Origin: an uncultured Candidatus Saccharibacteria bacterium
GTDB taxonomy: Bacteria; Patescibacteriota; Saccharimonadia; Saccharimonadales; Saccharimonadaceae
NCBI GenBank assembly: GCA_937859515.1
Contig: CALMAK010000018.1
Span: 40,215 to 104,214 of the forward strand
Length of the DNA: 64,000 bases
Direction of reading: 5' to 3'
The notes under the pieces are model-generated. The model had not been told where the DNA came from. It ran no database searches and saw only the letters and a program-made list of their open reading frames with translations. A program made the translations under genes and the position numbers. This document shows positions 35,592-43,264 of this stretch, piece by piece. The stretch's first letter is position 1; every line of letters starts with the position of its first letter.

Positions 35592-35619
35592 TTGTGTTAC
35601 GCTATATATGGCGTATAAT
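35592..35619 (+). promoter_or_regulatory. Promoter with NrdR-like box for the CEGCQ small protein
   Basis: TTGTGT (35592-35597), 16-nt spacer, TATAAT (35614-35619). The palindrome ACGCTATATATGGCGT (35599-35614) fills the spacer, just as a similar box fills the spacer of the nrdA promoter. I see no second box 33 bp away. Confidence 0.65.
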
Positions 35620-35673
35620 CAGATACATAAACCACCACAAAAAGAATATAAGGGTAATTAGGGGAAACACAAA

Positions 35674-35847
35674 ATGAACGCATCACAAATCATTTCAGAC
35701 GATATGACTTTGGAGGAAAAGCTGGCAGCGATTGATCAGGCAATGGCAAATGCTAACGCTTCAGCACAGGCCTCAGCAGCAGCAAATGGCACGACGTTTG
35801 CGCCGCTTGATCCAGCTGACCTTACGATGTGTGAGGGCTGCCAATAG
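35674..35847 (+). CDS. 57-residue protein ending in CEGCQ, candidate detached NrdA redox tail
   Basis: 57 residues: a helical, acidic N-terminal part (TLEEKLAAIDQAMANANA), an Ala/Ser/Asn-rich linker and the ending PLDPADLTMCEGCQ. Many class I NrdA proteins end in a very similar cysteine pair (the E. coli one is C-E-S-G-A-C-K-I; CEACQ-like endings are common from memory). The NrdA in this window has no such tail. A GTAATTAGGGG stretch 14-24 nt upstream is a weak ribosome site. It has its own NrdR-like promoter and terminator. Alternatives: a RiPP precursor or a small thiol carrier. Confidence 0.75.
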   Translation: MNASQIISDDMTLEEKLAAIDQAMANANASAQASAAANGTTFAPLDPADLTMCEGCQ

Positions 35848-35867
35848 GCAGTGACATGATAAGGGAG

Positions 35868-35893
35868 GGCTCGTACATAGTGCGAGCCTTTAT
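35868..35893 (+). terminator. Terminator after the CEGCQ gene
   Basis: GGCTCG (35868-35873) pairs with CGAGCC (35883-35888), followed by TTTATT. It isolates the small gene from the ZIP transporter gene. Confidence 0.7.
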
Positions 35894-35899
35894 TGTTCT

Positions 35900-36691
35900 A
35901 TGGTGTATGCACTACTGATCACGCTTTTGGCCGGACTTGCTACCAGCATTGGTGGGCTGTTAGCAACGCACAAAAAGGTGCTCGACCGTCCGATGCTGGC
36001 GACATCATTGGCATTTGCGGCAGGGGCGATGCTATTTGTGTCGTTTGTCGAAATATTGCCGCTAGGATTATCGATGACGGGCGAGTCAAATAAGATAATG
36101 GAATGGTGGGTGTATGGGGCATTTTTTGCGGGTATCGCGATGGTGTTGGTCATTGACCGCATACTGCCAAAGTCGTTGAATCCAAATGAAGTGGAGGGTG
36201 GAGAAGATCATCTCAGCATTACCGATAGAAAGACGAATAAGAAGCTACTTCGTAGTGGCGTATTGGTAGCGTTAGTACTGGCGCTCCATAATTTTCCTGA
36301 AGGTATGTCGACGTTTTTAGCATCATACCAGGATGTAAGTGTTGGTATTACATTGGCAGTGGCGATTGCGATTCATAATATCCCAGAAGGTATTGCCGTG
36401 GCAGCACCAGTGTATGCGGCGACCAAAAGTCGTAAGAAAGCCTTTTGGTGGGCGACTATCTCGGGCCTGGCCGAGCCACTGGGTGCAGTGGTGGCGATTG
36501 TGTTATTGCAGTTTGTTGTTCCGATGGAGTTCACTGGCCTATTGTTTGGGTTTGTGGCCGGCATGATGGTATTTGTCGCGATTGACGAGTTGCTGCCCGC
36601 CGCCCGCCGCTATCAAACCGATAAGCACCAAGTAGTCTATGGACTCATTGCAGGATTTGCAGTAGTAGCGTTAAGCTTATTGCTGCTGTAA
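35900..36691 (+). CDS. ZIP-family metal transporter
   Basis: 263 residues, eight hydrophobic segments. The metal-binding helices carry ALHNFPEGMST and AIHNIPEGIAVA, the paired HNxPEG motifs of ZIP/ZupT importers of zinc and other divalent metals including Mn and Fe. A hydrophilic loop (about 90-115) lies between helices 3 and 4. Given a class Ic NrdB that would need Mn and Fe, the uptake of these metals is relevant, but specificity is not readable. Confidence 0.93.
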   Translation: MVYALLITLLAGLATSIGGLLATHKKVLDRPMLATSLAFAAGAMLFVSFVEILPLGLSMTGESNKIMEWWVYGAFFAGIAMVLVIDRILPKSLNPNEVEGGEDHLSITDRKTNKKLLRSGVLVALVLALHNFPEGMSTFLASYQDVSVGITLAVAIAIHNIPEGIAVAAPVYAATKSRKKAFWWATISGLAEPLGAVVAIVLLQFVVPMEFTGLLFGFVAGMMVFVAIDELLPAARRYQTDKHQVVYGLIAGFAVVALSLLLL

Positions 36692-36703
36692 AATAGGGAT
36701 AGT

Positions 36704-37996
36704 ATGAAGACGAAACTTCTTATTTTTGGGATTACTGGTGACCTCAGTACGCGTAAGTTGCTGCCAGCGCTGCGCGCGATTATTAACACGGGTGATTTTG
36801 ACGACGTATCGATCATTGGGGTATCGCGTAAAACAGTAAATGTTACGGAATTATTACAGAAGTCGCTTGGTGGCATCGACCTCAAAGATCGTATTTCGAT
36901 TGTGACGATGAACCTGGCTGAGGCTGAGGATTATCGGCATCTTAAAGACGAGATAGCCCTGGGTAGTGACGAGCAATTGGTTGTGTATCTATCAGTACCA
37001 CCAATGGCGGCAACGCAAATCGTTGACTTTATGGGTGAGGCTGGCATTAATACACCAAACGTCAAGATATTGTTTGAAAAACCATTTGGTGTCGATCACG
37101 CATCGGCACAGGATATTATTACACGCACGGCTAGGTATTATACCGAAGATCAGCTGTATCGCATCGATCACTACCTAGCGAAGGAAATGGCACAGAATAT
37201 CGTGGCGTTTCGTGGTCGAAATGCCCTATTTAGTCATATTTGGAACAATAACTTTATTCAGTCGATTGAGATTATTGCCAGCGAACGGATTGGTATTGAG
37301 GGAAGAGTACAGTTTTATGAACAAACTGGCGCACTGCGCGATGTTGTACAGGGTCACTTGATGCAATTACTAGCACTAACGTTAATGGATATTCCGCACG
37401 ACTTTGATTGGCATGTACTACCCGATCTCCGTCTTAAGGCATTGGAGCAGCTACGTCCAGCGGATCCTGACCTGGCAGTACGTGCACAGTACGAAGGATA
37501 CCAGGAAGAGGTCCAGAATCCAGGCAGTCAAACTGAGACTTTTGTTAGCCTTCAGTTGCAGTCTGACCAGCCGCGTTGGTTGGATGTGCCAATACGTTTG
37601 GTTGCTGGTAAGGCCCTGGACGAAAAGACGACAGAGGTGCGTATTCACCTTAAGAAATTACATGAAGCTCAAAGTAACTGCATCGTCTTTAAGATTCAGC
37701 CTGATGAGGGCATTCGTATCGATTTATTTGTCAAAAAGCCTGGCTATGCCCGTGAGTTTGCATCGCGTTCACTAGGGTTCAACTTTCCTGAAGATGAAAA
37801 GTTACCTGACGCCTACGAGCAAGTGATAGTTGACGCCATCCATAGTCGTAAAAGCCTTTTTACCAGCAGCAGCGAAGTCCTGCGCAGCTGGGAGCTGTTG
37901 GCCAAGGTGCAATATGCATGGGACATGGACGCTAGTCCAGTCATGCAGTACAAAAAAGGGTCGAATATCGCGTCTATTGTTGGCGGCGAAGCATAA
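36704..37996 (+). CDS. zwf: Glucose-6-phosphate dehydrogenase
   Basis: 430 residues, shorter than the usual 480-500. It has the NADP-binding LLIFGITGDLSTRKLLPAL, FEKPFGVDHASAQ and the active-site RIDHYLAKEMAQNI. It oxidises glucose-6-phosphate to 6-phosphogluconolactone, making NADPH. TAAAAT ends 9 nt before the ATG. It overlaps the convergent membrane-protein gene by 23 nt. Confidence 0.95.
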   Translation: MKTKLLIFGITGDLSTRKLLPALRAIINTGDFDDVSIIGVSRKTVNVTELLQKSLGGIDLKDRISIVTMNLAEAEDYRHLKDEIALGSDEQLVVYLSVPPMAATQIVDFMGEAGINTPNVKILFEKPFGVDHASAQDIITRTARYYTEDQLYRIDHYLAKEMAQNIVAFRGRNALFSHIWNNNFIQSIEIIASERIGIEGRVQFYEQTGALRDVVQGHLMQLLALTLMDIPHDFDWHVLPDLRLKALEQLRPADPDLAVRAQYEGYQEEVQNPGSQTETFVSLQLQSDQPRWLDVPIRLVAGKALDEKTTEVRIHLKKLHEAQSNCIVFKIQPDEGIRIDLFVKKPGYAREFASRSLGFNFPEDEKLPDAYEQVIVDAIHSRKSLFTSSSEVLRSWELLAKVQYAWDMDASPVMQYKKGSNIASIVGGEA

Positions 37997-38459
37997 AGCA
38001 AAGAGCGATAAACGACAAAACGGCGAAGACGCCGCTGGAGACGAGTGCGGTGAACGGCGTGGACATACCTTTTGGCCAGCCGAATTGGTGCCCGACCATG
38101 AGGATCATAATAAATAGGATACACAGTACAAGGAATGGTCCTGTACTTTTGGCGAACATCTCAAAAACACGTGATGCGTATGAGAGGGCAAACTTTCCAC
38201 CAATCCCAACCCCAGTCATGATGAGAAACGAGGCTGAGATGCCTGACAGTCCCATTGACCATAAGTATTCGAGGTTGAACATAAGGAGTAGCAGTAGAAA
38301 ACAGATGAATCCCAGAAATAACGCCACTTTTGTGCGAGCAAATGAGGGCGGTGTTGGCAGGCGTCGTCTGCGCTCAAGATTCTTCTCGTATATTTGACCT
38401 TGTGTGAGGGCAGTTGGGTAGAGGGTCTGAAGGTCAACCTTTTTGTTTTTATCGTCCAT
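37974..38459 (-). CDS. Membrane protein, function unknown
   Basis: 161 residues from ATG 38459, with AAAGGAG just upstream; a longer frame to 38492 runs through the likely TATACT. A basic soluble N-terminus is followed by four hydrophobic segments (about 42-62, 67-88, 103-122 and 133-153). The family is not recognised. Tail-to-tail overlap with zwf. Confidence 0.65.
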   Translation of the reverse strand: MDDKNKKVDLQTLYPTALTQGQIYEKNLERRRRLPTPPSFARTKVALFLGFICFLLLLLMFNLEYLWSMGLSGISASFLIMTGVGIGGKFALSYASRVFEMFAKSTGPFLVLCILFIMILMVGHQFGWPKGMSTPFTALVSSGVFAVLSFIALCFMLRRQQ

Positions 38460-38495
38460 GACTCCTTTAGTATAGCACGATAACATCTCCACTTA

Positions 38496-38544
38496 TCCAC
38501 ATATATAGCGTAGTGTAACTACTACAACACCTTATATATAGCGT
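38496..38544 (+). promoter_or_regulatory. Paired NrdR-like boxes upstream of pyrG
   Basis: TCCACATATATAGCGT (38496-38511) and ACCTTATATATAGCGT (38529-38544) are alike and their centres are exactly 33 bp apart, the same spacing as the nrdA pair. A TATAAT (38563-38568) lies 8 nt before the first pyrG ATG. Placing pyrG in an NrdR-type regulon is inference. Confidence 0.55.
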
Positions 38545-38576
38545 ACCAATGCGAAATAATGATATAATGAAACCCC

Positions 38577-40175
38577 ATGGAAGAGCAATCAAACATGGGA
38601 GCGAAAAAATACATATTTGTAACTGGGGGTGTACTCTCGGGGGTAGGAAAGGGCATTACCGCGGCCAGCGTGGGTGCCGTCTTGCAGGCCAAAGGTCTTG
38701 CTGTTTCAATTCAAAAATGCGACCCGTATCTCAATGTAGATGCGGGTTTGCTTAATCCTGCGGAGCATGGTGAGTGTTTTGTGACGAAAGACGGGGCAGA
38801 GACGGACCTCGATCTGGGGCATTATGAGCGATTCCTCGATCTGGAGCTGACGCAAAAGAATGCGACGCTGTCAGGACGATTATTACTGGACCTGATTCAA
38901 AAAGAACGCGATGGTGGATTCGGTGGTAAAACCGTACAGTTGGTACCGCATCTCACTGGTGCAATTCAGGATAAGATTCTTGAAGCCGGTGAGGATAGCG
39001 ATGTCCATATTGTTGAGATTGGTGGAACGGTTGGCGACTACGAAGGATTATCCTTTGTCGAGGCGATTCGTGAGTTCGCCTGGCGGGTCGGACGCGAAAA
39101 TTGTTTGTTTGTACATGTGGTATATGTGCCGTTTATTGGTACCAGTAAGGAATTTAAAACAAAGCCTGCCCAGAATGCTCTGAACGATTTGCGAGGATTT
39201 GGTATTGTACCGGATGCAGTGATTGTGCGTAGTGACGAGCCGGCACCGCAGAGCGTCGCGAAAAAGATTGCGCTGTTTGGCGGTGTGCCAGAGAAGCAGG
39301 TTCAGTTGATGCCAAATGTTGATACCGTATTTCGTATTCCGTCGATTGTCGCCAGTAACGGTCTCCACGAGCTGCTGTCTGACTTTACTGGTGTTTCCAA
39401 GAAGCCTCATCTGGCTAAATGGGATAAGATTATTGCCGCACAGGCTGCGATGCCTATCAAGCGGGTTACCGTTGGTTTGGTTGCAAAATACATGGACAAC
39501 GAAGACACATATATCTCAGTTGTTGAAGCGCTGAAGGCGGCCGCATGGAAACTAGAGATTGGCCTCGCGATCAAGTGGATCAATGCTGAAGATGCCACTG
39601 ATGAGGATTTCGACAAAGTTGATGCCTTGTTGGTGCCGGGTGGATTCGGTACTCGTGGCGCCGAGGGGAAGATTGCTGCGGCAAAATATGCACTGGAATA
39701 TGATATTCCATACCTTGGTATCTGTCTTGGGTTGCAGGCAGCAGTGATTGCGGCAGCTCGTCTTGGCGGCCTGAAACAGGCAAATAGCGCCGAGTTTGAT
39801 CCTAAAACTCCTGAAAACGTGGTGTATATCATGGAGGGTCAGGAAGGTAAGGAATCGACAGGCGGTACCTTGCGACTGGGTGATTATACCGCCAAACTAC
39901 AAAAAGGATCGAAGGTGGCCGAGCTGTATGGCACATCAACAGCAACCGAGCGACACCGTCACCGGTATGAGGTGAACCAGGTGTTTCTAAAAGCAGTTGA
40001 GAAAGGTGGCTTGATTGTCAGTGGTACGAGTCCAGATGGAAAATTGGTGGAGTATATTGAGGCATCAGGTCATCCGTACTTCGTTGCTACACAGGCGCAT
40101 CCTGAATTTCGCAGTCGTCCATTTCGTGCACACCCACTGTTTGTTGGGCTGCTGGAGAATGCTTTGCGAACATAG
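38577..40175 (+). CDS. pyrG: CTP synthase
   Basis: 532 residues from ATG 38577; ATG 38595 is a possible alternative, giving the usual short N-terminus before KYIFVTGGVLSGVGKG. The synthetase domain (about 1-270) has the P-loop and CDPYLNVDAGLLNPAEHGE. The glutaminase domain (about 300-530) has Cys in GICLGLQ and His-Glu in AHPEF. It converts UTP to CTP using glutamine. Predicted leaderless or nearly so. Confidence 0.97.
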   Translation: MEEQSNMGAKKYIFVTGGVLSGVGKGITAASVGAVLQAKGLAVSIQKCDPYLNVDAGLLNPAEHGECFVTKDGAETDLDLGHYERFLDLELTQKNATLSGRLLLDLIQKERDGGFGGKTVQLVPHLTGAIQDKILEAGEDSDVHIVEIGGTVGDYEGLSFVEAIREFAWRVGRENCLFVHVVYVPFIGTSKEFKTKPAQNALNDLRGFGIVPDAVIVRSDEPAPQSVAKKIALFGGVPEKQVQLMPNVDTVFRIPSIVASNGLHELLSDFTGVSKKPHLAKWDKIIAAQAAMPIKRVTVGLVAKYMDNEDTYISVVEALKAAAWKLEIGLAIKWINAEDATDEDFDKVDALLVPGGFGTRGAEGKIAAAKYALEYDIPYLGICLGLQAAVIAAARLGGLKQANSAEFDPKTPENVVYIMEGQEGKESTGGTLRLGDYTAKLQKGSKVAELYGTSTATERHRHRYEVNQVFLKAVEKGGLIVSGTSPDGKLVEYIEASGHPYFVATQAHPEFRSRPFRAHPLFVGLLENALRT

Positions 40176-40209
40176 TTGTACACAACCACAAGCGTGATAC
40201 AATACAGTT

Positions 40210-40365
40210 ATGAACATCAAAAATCAACATCATCTTTTTGAAAACGAACACATCGACGATTACAGCGTGCTGAACTTCTTGTTGCAGAATGTTAAGGGGC
40301 TTAGCCCGTCATCATTTGTGCCTGAATTTGCCGTCTATGACGATAGTGAGACAGATAGCGAATGA
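40210..40365 (+). CDS. 51-residue protein coupled to the pilin gene
   Basis: 51 residues, acidic, starting MNIKNQHHLFENEHIDDYSV and ending DSETDSE. It is supported by TGA-TACAAT ending 6 nt before the ATG (leaderless) and by the ATGA overlap with the pilin start. No known family. It may be a regulator or assembly partner of the pilin. Confidence 0.65.
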   Translation: MNIKNQHHLFENEHIDDYSVLNFLLQNVKGLSPSSFVPEFAVYDDSETDSE

Positions 40366-40961
40366 AAAGACGAGGTGGGTTCACTATCATCGAAGTTGCG
40401 GTGGTGGTGATTATCATTGCCATCCTCGTGACGTTATCGGCAGCAGTGTATCGTGGGATTCGCGAGCGTGCTGAAGCATCAGCAATTATTACTCATGTAA
40501 AGCAGTATGCAAATATTCTTGAACTATATATTGTCCAAAACGGCCGAGCACCGCGCGCAAGTTGGCGATGCTTGGGGGATGCGACAACGTTACCGGCGGG
40601 CAATGGATATGAGGAAAACTTTTGCTTTAATCCCGCTAGTAACCATAATGGAGCGAATGGTGGTATACCGGCACCTGCAGATCCAGCATTGATGGAGGAG
40701 TTGCGCGGTATTGAGAACGGATTGCCTACCTCTACATTTCCAGAAGTAAAGGGCTGTGTAGCCGGAAGGACGGTACGAGGGGTCATTTACGATGGCTCAA
40801 CAAATAACTTCCCAGATTATTCTGCGGTTATTGTGTATTGCACGAAACTGAAGACCTGTCCGATTGGTGATAGGGTTGCCTGGTGGACGGGTACTAATCC
40901 CGATATCTCCGGCTGTGCCTATAGACTTTCTAAGAATGAGATGGGTCAGCCACGGCAATAA
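40362..40961 (+). CDS. Type IV pilin-like protein
   Basis: 199 residues. A short basic leader ending in Gly, then FTIIEVAVVVIIIAILVTLS with Glu5 of the mature protein: a prepilin-peptidase site and N-terminal pilin helix (class III signal). The globular domain holds several Cys (RWRCLGD-type, NFCFNP, GCVAGR, YCTK, KTCP, SGCAY) that could form disulfides. Saccharibacteria use type IV pili for host contact and twitching; that role is inferred. No pilus machinery genes are adjacent. Confidence 0.88.
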   Translation: MKRRGGFTIIEVAVVVIIIAILVTLSAAVYRGIRERAEASAIITHVKQYANILELYIVQNGRAPRASWRCLGDATTLPAGNGYEENFCFNPASNHNGANGGIPAPADPALMEELRGIENGLPTSTFPEVKGCVAGRTVRGVIYDGSTNNFPDYSAVIVYCTKLKTCPIGDRVAWWTGTNPDISGCAYRLSKNEMGQPRQ

Positions 40962-41011
40962 AGTCTCTTGTAATATCTGTTTAACAGATGAGACATGGTA
41001 CACTGGTAGTG

Positions 41012-42679
41012 ATGAACGAGACGATTGTTACTATTATAAAGAAATTATTTGACCAGACTGTGGATGTCGAGATTAGCCGTCCTGACCCACAATTTGGTGA
41101 TTGGTCGACGAATGTCGCGTTGCAGCTAGCGAAACCGCTAGGTAAGAATCCACGTGTAATTGCCGAAGAATTGGCGGGCACGCTGCGAGAAACGGGTGAG
41201 TATGCAGCAGTGGATGTGGCGGGGCCTGGATTTATCAATATTACAGTAAGTGATAGTGCGTTGCTGGCTGCGATGCGACAAGAGCCAGTGAAGGTGTATG
41301 ACGGACGTGCTATTGTTTTTGAGTATAGCTGCCCGAATGCGTTCAAGGAGCTTCATACAGGACATTTGTATCAAACGGTGTTTGGTGATATTGCTTCACG
41401 GCTGATGCTCGTAGGGGGTGCGAAACTGCAGCGGACGAGTTTTGGTGGCGATGTGGGACTCCATGTGGCAAAGTGTTTGTGGGGAATGCGTGAGACATTA
41501 GGCGGTGAGTACCCAGAAAAGCTGGCGACGACTGTTGAGGATGATGCGTTTGCTCGGTCACGCTGGATCAGTGGTTGCTATGTACGCGGGGCGAAAGCGT
41601 ACGAGGATGACGCGGATGTTAAGGCTGAAATTGATGAGCTAAACAAAACAATTTATGGCTTTCATGCGGCCAATGACCACGATTTGCCCTTGGCGCAGAT
41701 GTATTGGACGACGCGTCAGTGGAGCTATGATTATTTCGATGCATTCTATCAATTGATTGATGTTGAAACATTGCGGTATTACCCAGAAAGCGAAACTGCC
41801 ATTGTTGGTATGCAGGTGGTGGATGAGCAACTCGCAAAAGGTAACCTGAGAGAGTCTGATGGTGCAGTTGTTTTTGAAGGCGACGAATCAAAGCATCTTC
41901 ATACGCGCGTATTTGTGACGAGTAAGGGTCTACCGACCTATGAAACTAAAGACATTGGTGTCATTTGGAAAGAAAAAGAAGATTATAATTTTGAGCATCG
42001 ATATTTACTGACAGGTAATGACCAAAAAGAATATATGCGTGTGGTATTTGCCGCCGCCGAGACTTTCCGCCCTGATCTTGCAGGTGCCATGACGCATCTG
42101 ACCAACGGTACGGTAAAGTTTGCAGATGGCAAAAAGATGAGCAGCCGCCTGGGCAACGTGACGCGTGCGCTTGATGTGATTGATATTGTACGCGAAAAGG
42201 TGCGCATGTTGATTGATGATGAATCGCTCATCGAACAAGTGACATTAGGCGCAATTAAGTATGCATTTGCTCGGTACAAACTAGGTGGTGACATTGCCTT
42301 TGATGTTGAGGAGACGGTAAGTTTGCAGGGAAATTCTGGTCCGTATCTTCAGTATGCACATGCGCGTGCGCGTAGTATCCTCGAGAAAGTGACGGCTGAA
42401 CTGCAGCCACTCACAGGCATTCAGGCTGAAGATCGTGCGTTAGTGCGCAAGCTTGGTGAGTATAGTGACGTGGTGACGCTTGCGATTCGTCATCTCGAGC
42501 CACATCATATTTGCCACTATCTTTTTGAACTGGCACAAGAATTCAATCGTTATTATGAGAAGAATCAAGTGGTCGGATCGGATACTGAAGGCCATCGAGC
42601 TAGTTTAGTGAATATCTATGCCGACACATTGCAAGCGGGTCTTACGATGTTGGGTATTCACGCACCAGAACGAATGTAA
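41012..42679 (+). CDS. argS: Arginine--tRNA ligase
   Basis: 555 residues from ATG 41012, since TGG-TACACT ends 7 nt before it; the longer frame from 40988 crosses the promoter. Class Ia synthetase: N-terminal tRNA-binding domain, HIGH-type ELHTGHLYQ, GKKMSSRLGN in the KMSKS position, and the helical anticodon domain with QYAHARARSILEK. It charges tRNA-Arg. Confidence 0.96.
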   Translation: MNETIVTIIKKLFDQTVDVEISRPDPQFGDWSTNVALQLAKPLGKNPRVIAEELAGTLRETGEYAAVDVAGPGFINITVSDSALLAAMRQEPVKVYDGRAIVFEYSCPNAFKELHTGHLYQTVFGDIASRLMLVGGAKLQRTSFGGDVGLHVAKCLWGMRETLGGEYPEKLATTVEDDAFARSRWISGCYVRGAKAYEDDADVKAEIDELNKTIYGFHAANDHDLPLAQMYWTTRQWSYDYFDAFYQLIDVETLRYYPESETAIVGMQVVDEQLAKGNLRESDGAVVFEGDESKHLHTRVFVTSKGLPTYETKDIGVIWKEKEDYNFEHRYLLTGNDQKEYMRVVFAAAETFRPDLAGAMTHLTNGTVKFADGKKMSSRLGNVTRALDVIDIVREKVRMLIDDESLIEQVTLGAIKYAFARYKLGGDIAFDVEETVSLQGNSGPYLQYAHARARSILEKVTAELQPLTGIQAEDRALVRKLGEYSDVVTLAIRHLEPHHICHYLFELAQEFNRYYEKNQVVGSDTEGHRASLVNIYADTLQAGLTMLGIHAPERM

Positions 42680-42723
42680 TGCTTGCATCGACAGGTTAAT
42701 TGTTGTACGTTAAGAAGTGAACT

Positions 42724-42795
42724 ATGAAAGCTATATGTCACATCACTCCATGCATGATTCTCGGTCTCATGTTCGATGTGCCCTCGGCGCCGTAG
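42724..42795 (+). CDS. Leader peptide of the attenuator
   Basis: 23 codons, MKAICHITPCMILGLMFD then VPSAP, stop TAG 42793-42795. AAGAAGTGAA lies just before the ATG. Two Cys, three internal Met or Ile-rich stretches, but no run of one amino acid that would name the signal. Function is as a ribosome-position sensor, inferred from its overlap with arm A. Confidence 0.5.
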   Translation: MKAICHITPCMILGLMFDVPSAP

Positions 42796-42822
42796 TTTGC
42801 ACGTATCTGCATCCGAAACGAC

Positions 42823-42848
42823 CGCCGAGGGAAACCTCGGCGTTTTTT
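42823..42848 (+). terminator. Rho-independent terminator inside the leader
   Basis: CGCCGAGG-GAAA-CCTCGGCG followed by TTTTTT: 8 perfect pairs with a stable tetraloop and a T6 run, located 61 nt before the downstream gene. Confidence 0.9.
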
Positions 42849-42908
42849 GTTGAAGCGATGCGTCTGACCTTGGGGACCGTCCCCGAGGCAAAACAATTTG
42901 GAGGAGGG

Positions 42909-43157
42909 ATGACACTCTCAGGAACACGGCATACTGGCGGAAGTCAGGACTGCCGGCATGTGACGGCTGCACTCAAAAAGACCGGTGGTTCTGTACGAGC
43001 CACAACCTGGTCTGATGTGCGGTCAAAGCTGAAGCTGGGTCGATGCATGACAACACAGACGTTGAAGTCGACAGTCATGTCGATGAAAACGACTGACGAC
43101 CTCGAGGTCCGAGTTGTGCCCGACAAGGGCATCATCTCCATCAAGCTGTCCCGTTAG
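42909..43157 (+). CDS. GC-rich single-gene cassette, small basic protein
   Basis: 82 residues from ATG 42909, which follows GGAGGAGGG. Longer in-frame starts exist upstream but would run through the terminator. The protein is basic (many Lys, Arg, Thr), with two Cys and a beta-like ending DDLEVRVVPDKGIISIKL. No known family. G/C-ending codons; expression is gated by the attenuator; a large hairpin follows. Confidence 0.6.
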   Translation: MTLSGTRHTGGSQDCRHVTAALKKTGGSVRATTWSDVRSKLKLGRCMTTQTLKSTVMSMKTTDDLEVRVVPDKGIISIKLSR

Positions 43158-43184
43158 GTCCTACAGGACTGCAACGGGCATTCC

Positions 43185-43229
43185 CCGGCTGGCATCAACG
43201 ACACTATCCCAGTCGTTGGTGCCAGCCGG
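43185..43229 (+). terminator. 18-bp hairpin after the attenuated gene
   Basis: 43185-43202 pairs with 43212-43229 with a single G-T wobble and a 9-nt loop. No T tract follows (CCCATCATCTTTCC), so it may be a stabilising or factor-assisted structure instead. Confidence 0.65.
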
Positions 43230-43264
43230 CCCATCATCTTTCCTCCAATAATTCCTTAAATAAT

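Larger units (their letters stand above)
42683..42890 (+). promoter_or_regulatory. Transcription attenuator with leader peptide
   Basis: A weak promoter (TTGCAT 42683-42688, 17 nt, TACGTT 42706-42711) is followed by a 23-codon leader ORF and four complementary arms: A CCCTCGGCG (42781-42789), B CGCCGAGGG (42823-42831), C CCTCGGCG (42835-42842) and D CCGAGG (about 42883-42888). B-C with a GAAA loop and T6 is a textbook terminator; A-B is the competing antiterminator. Arm A is inside the last codons of the leader ORF, so ribosome position could decide the fold. Confidence 0.7.
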
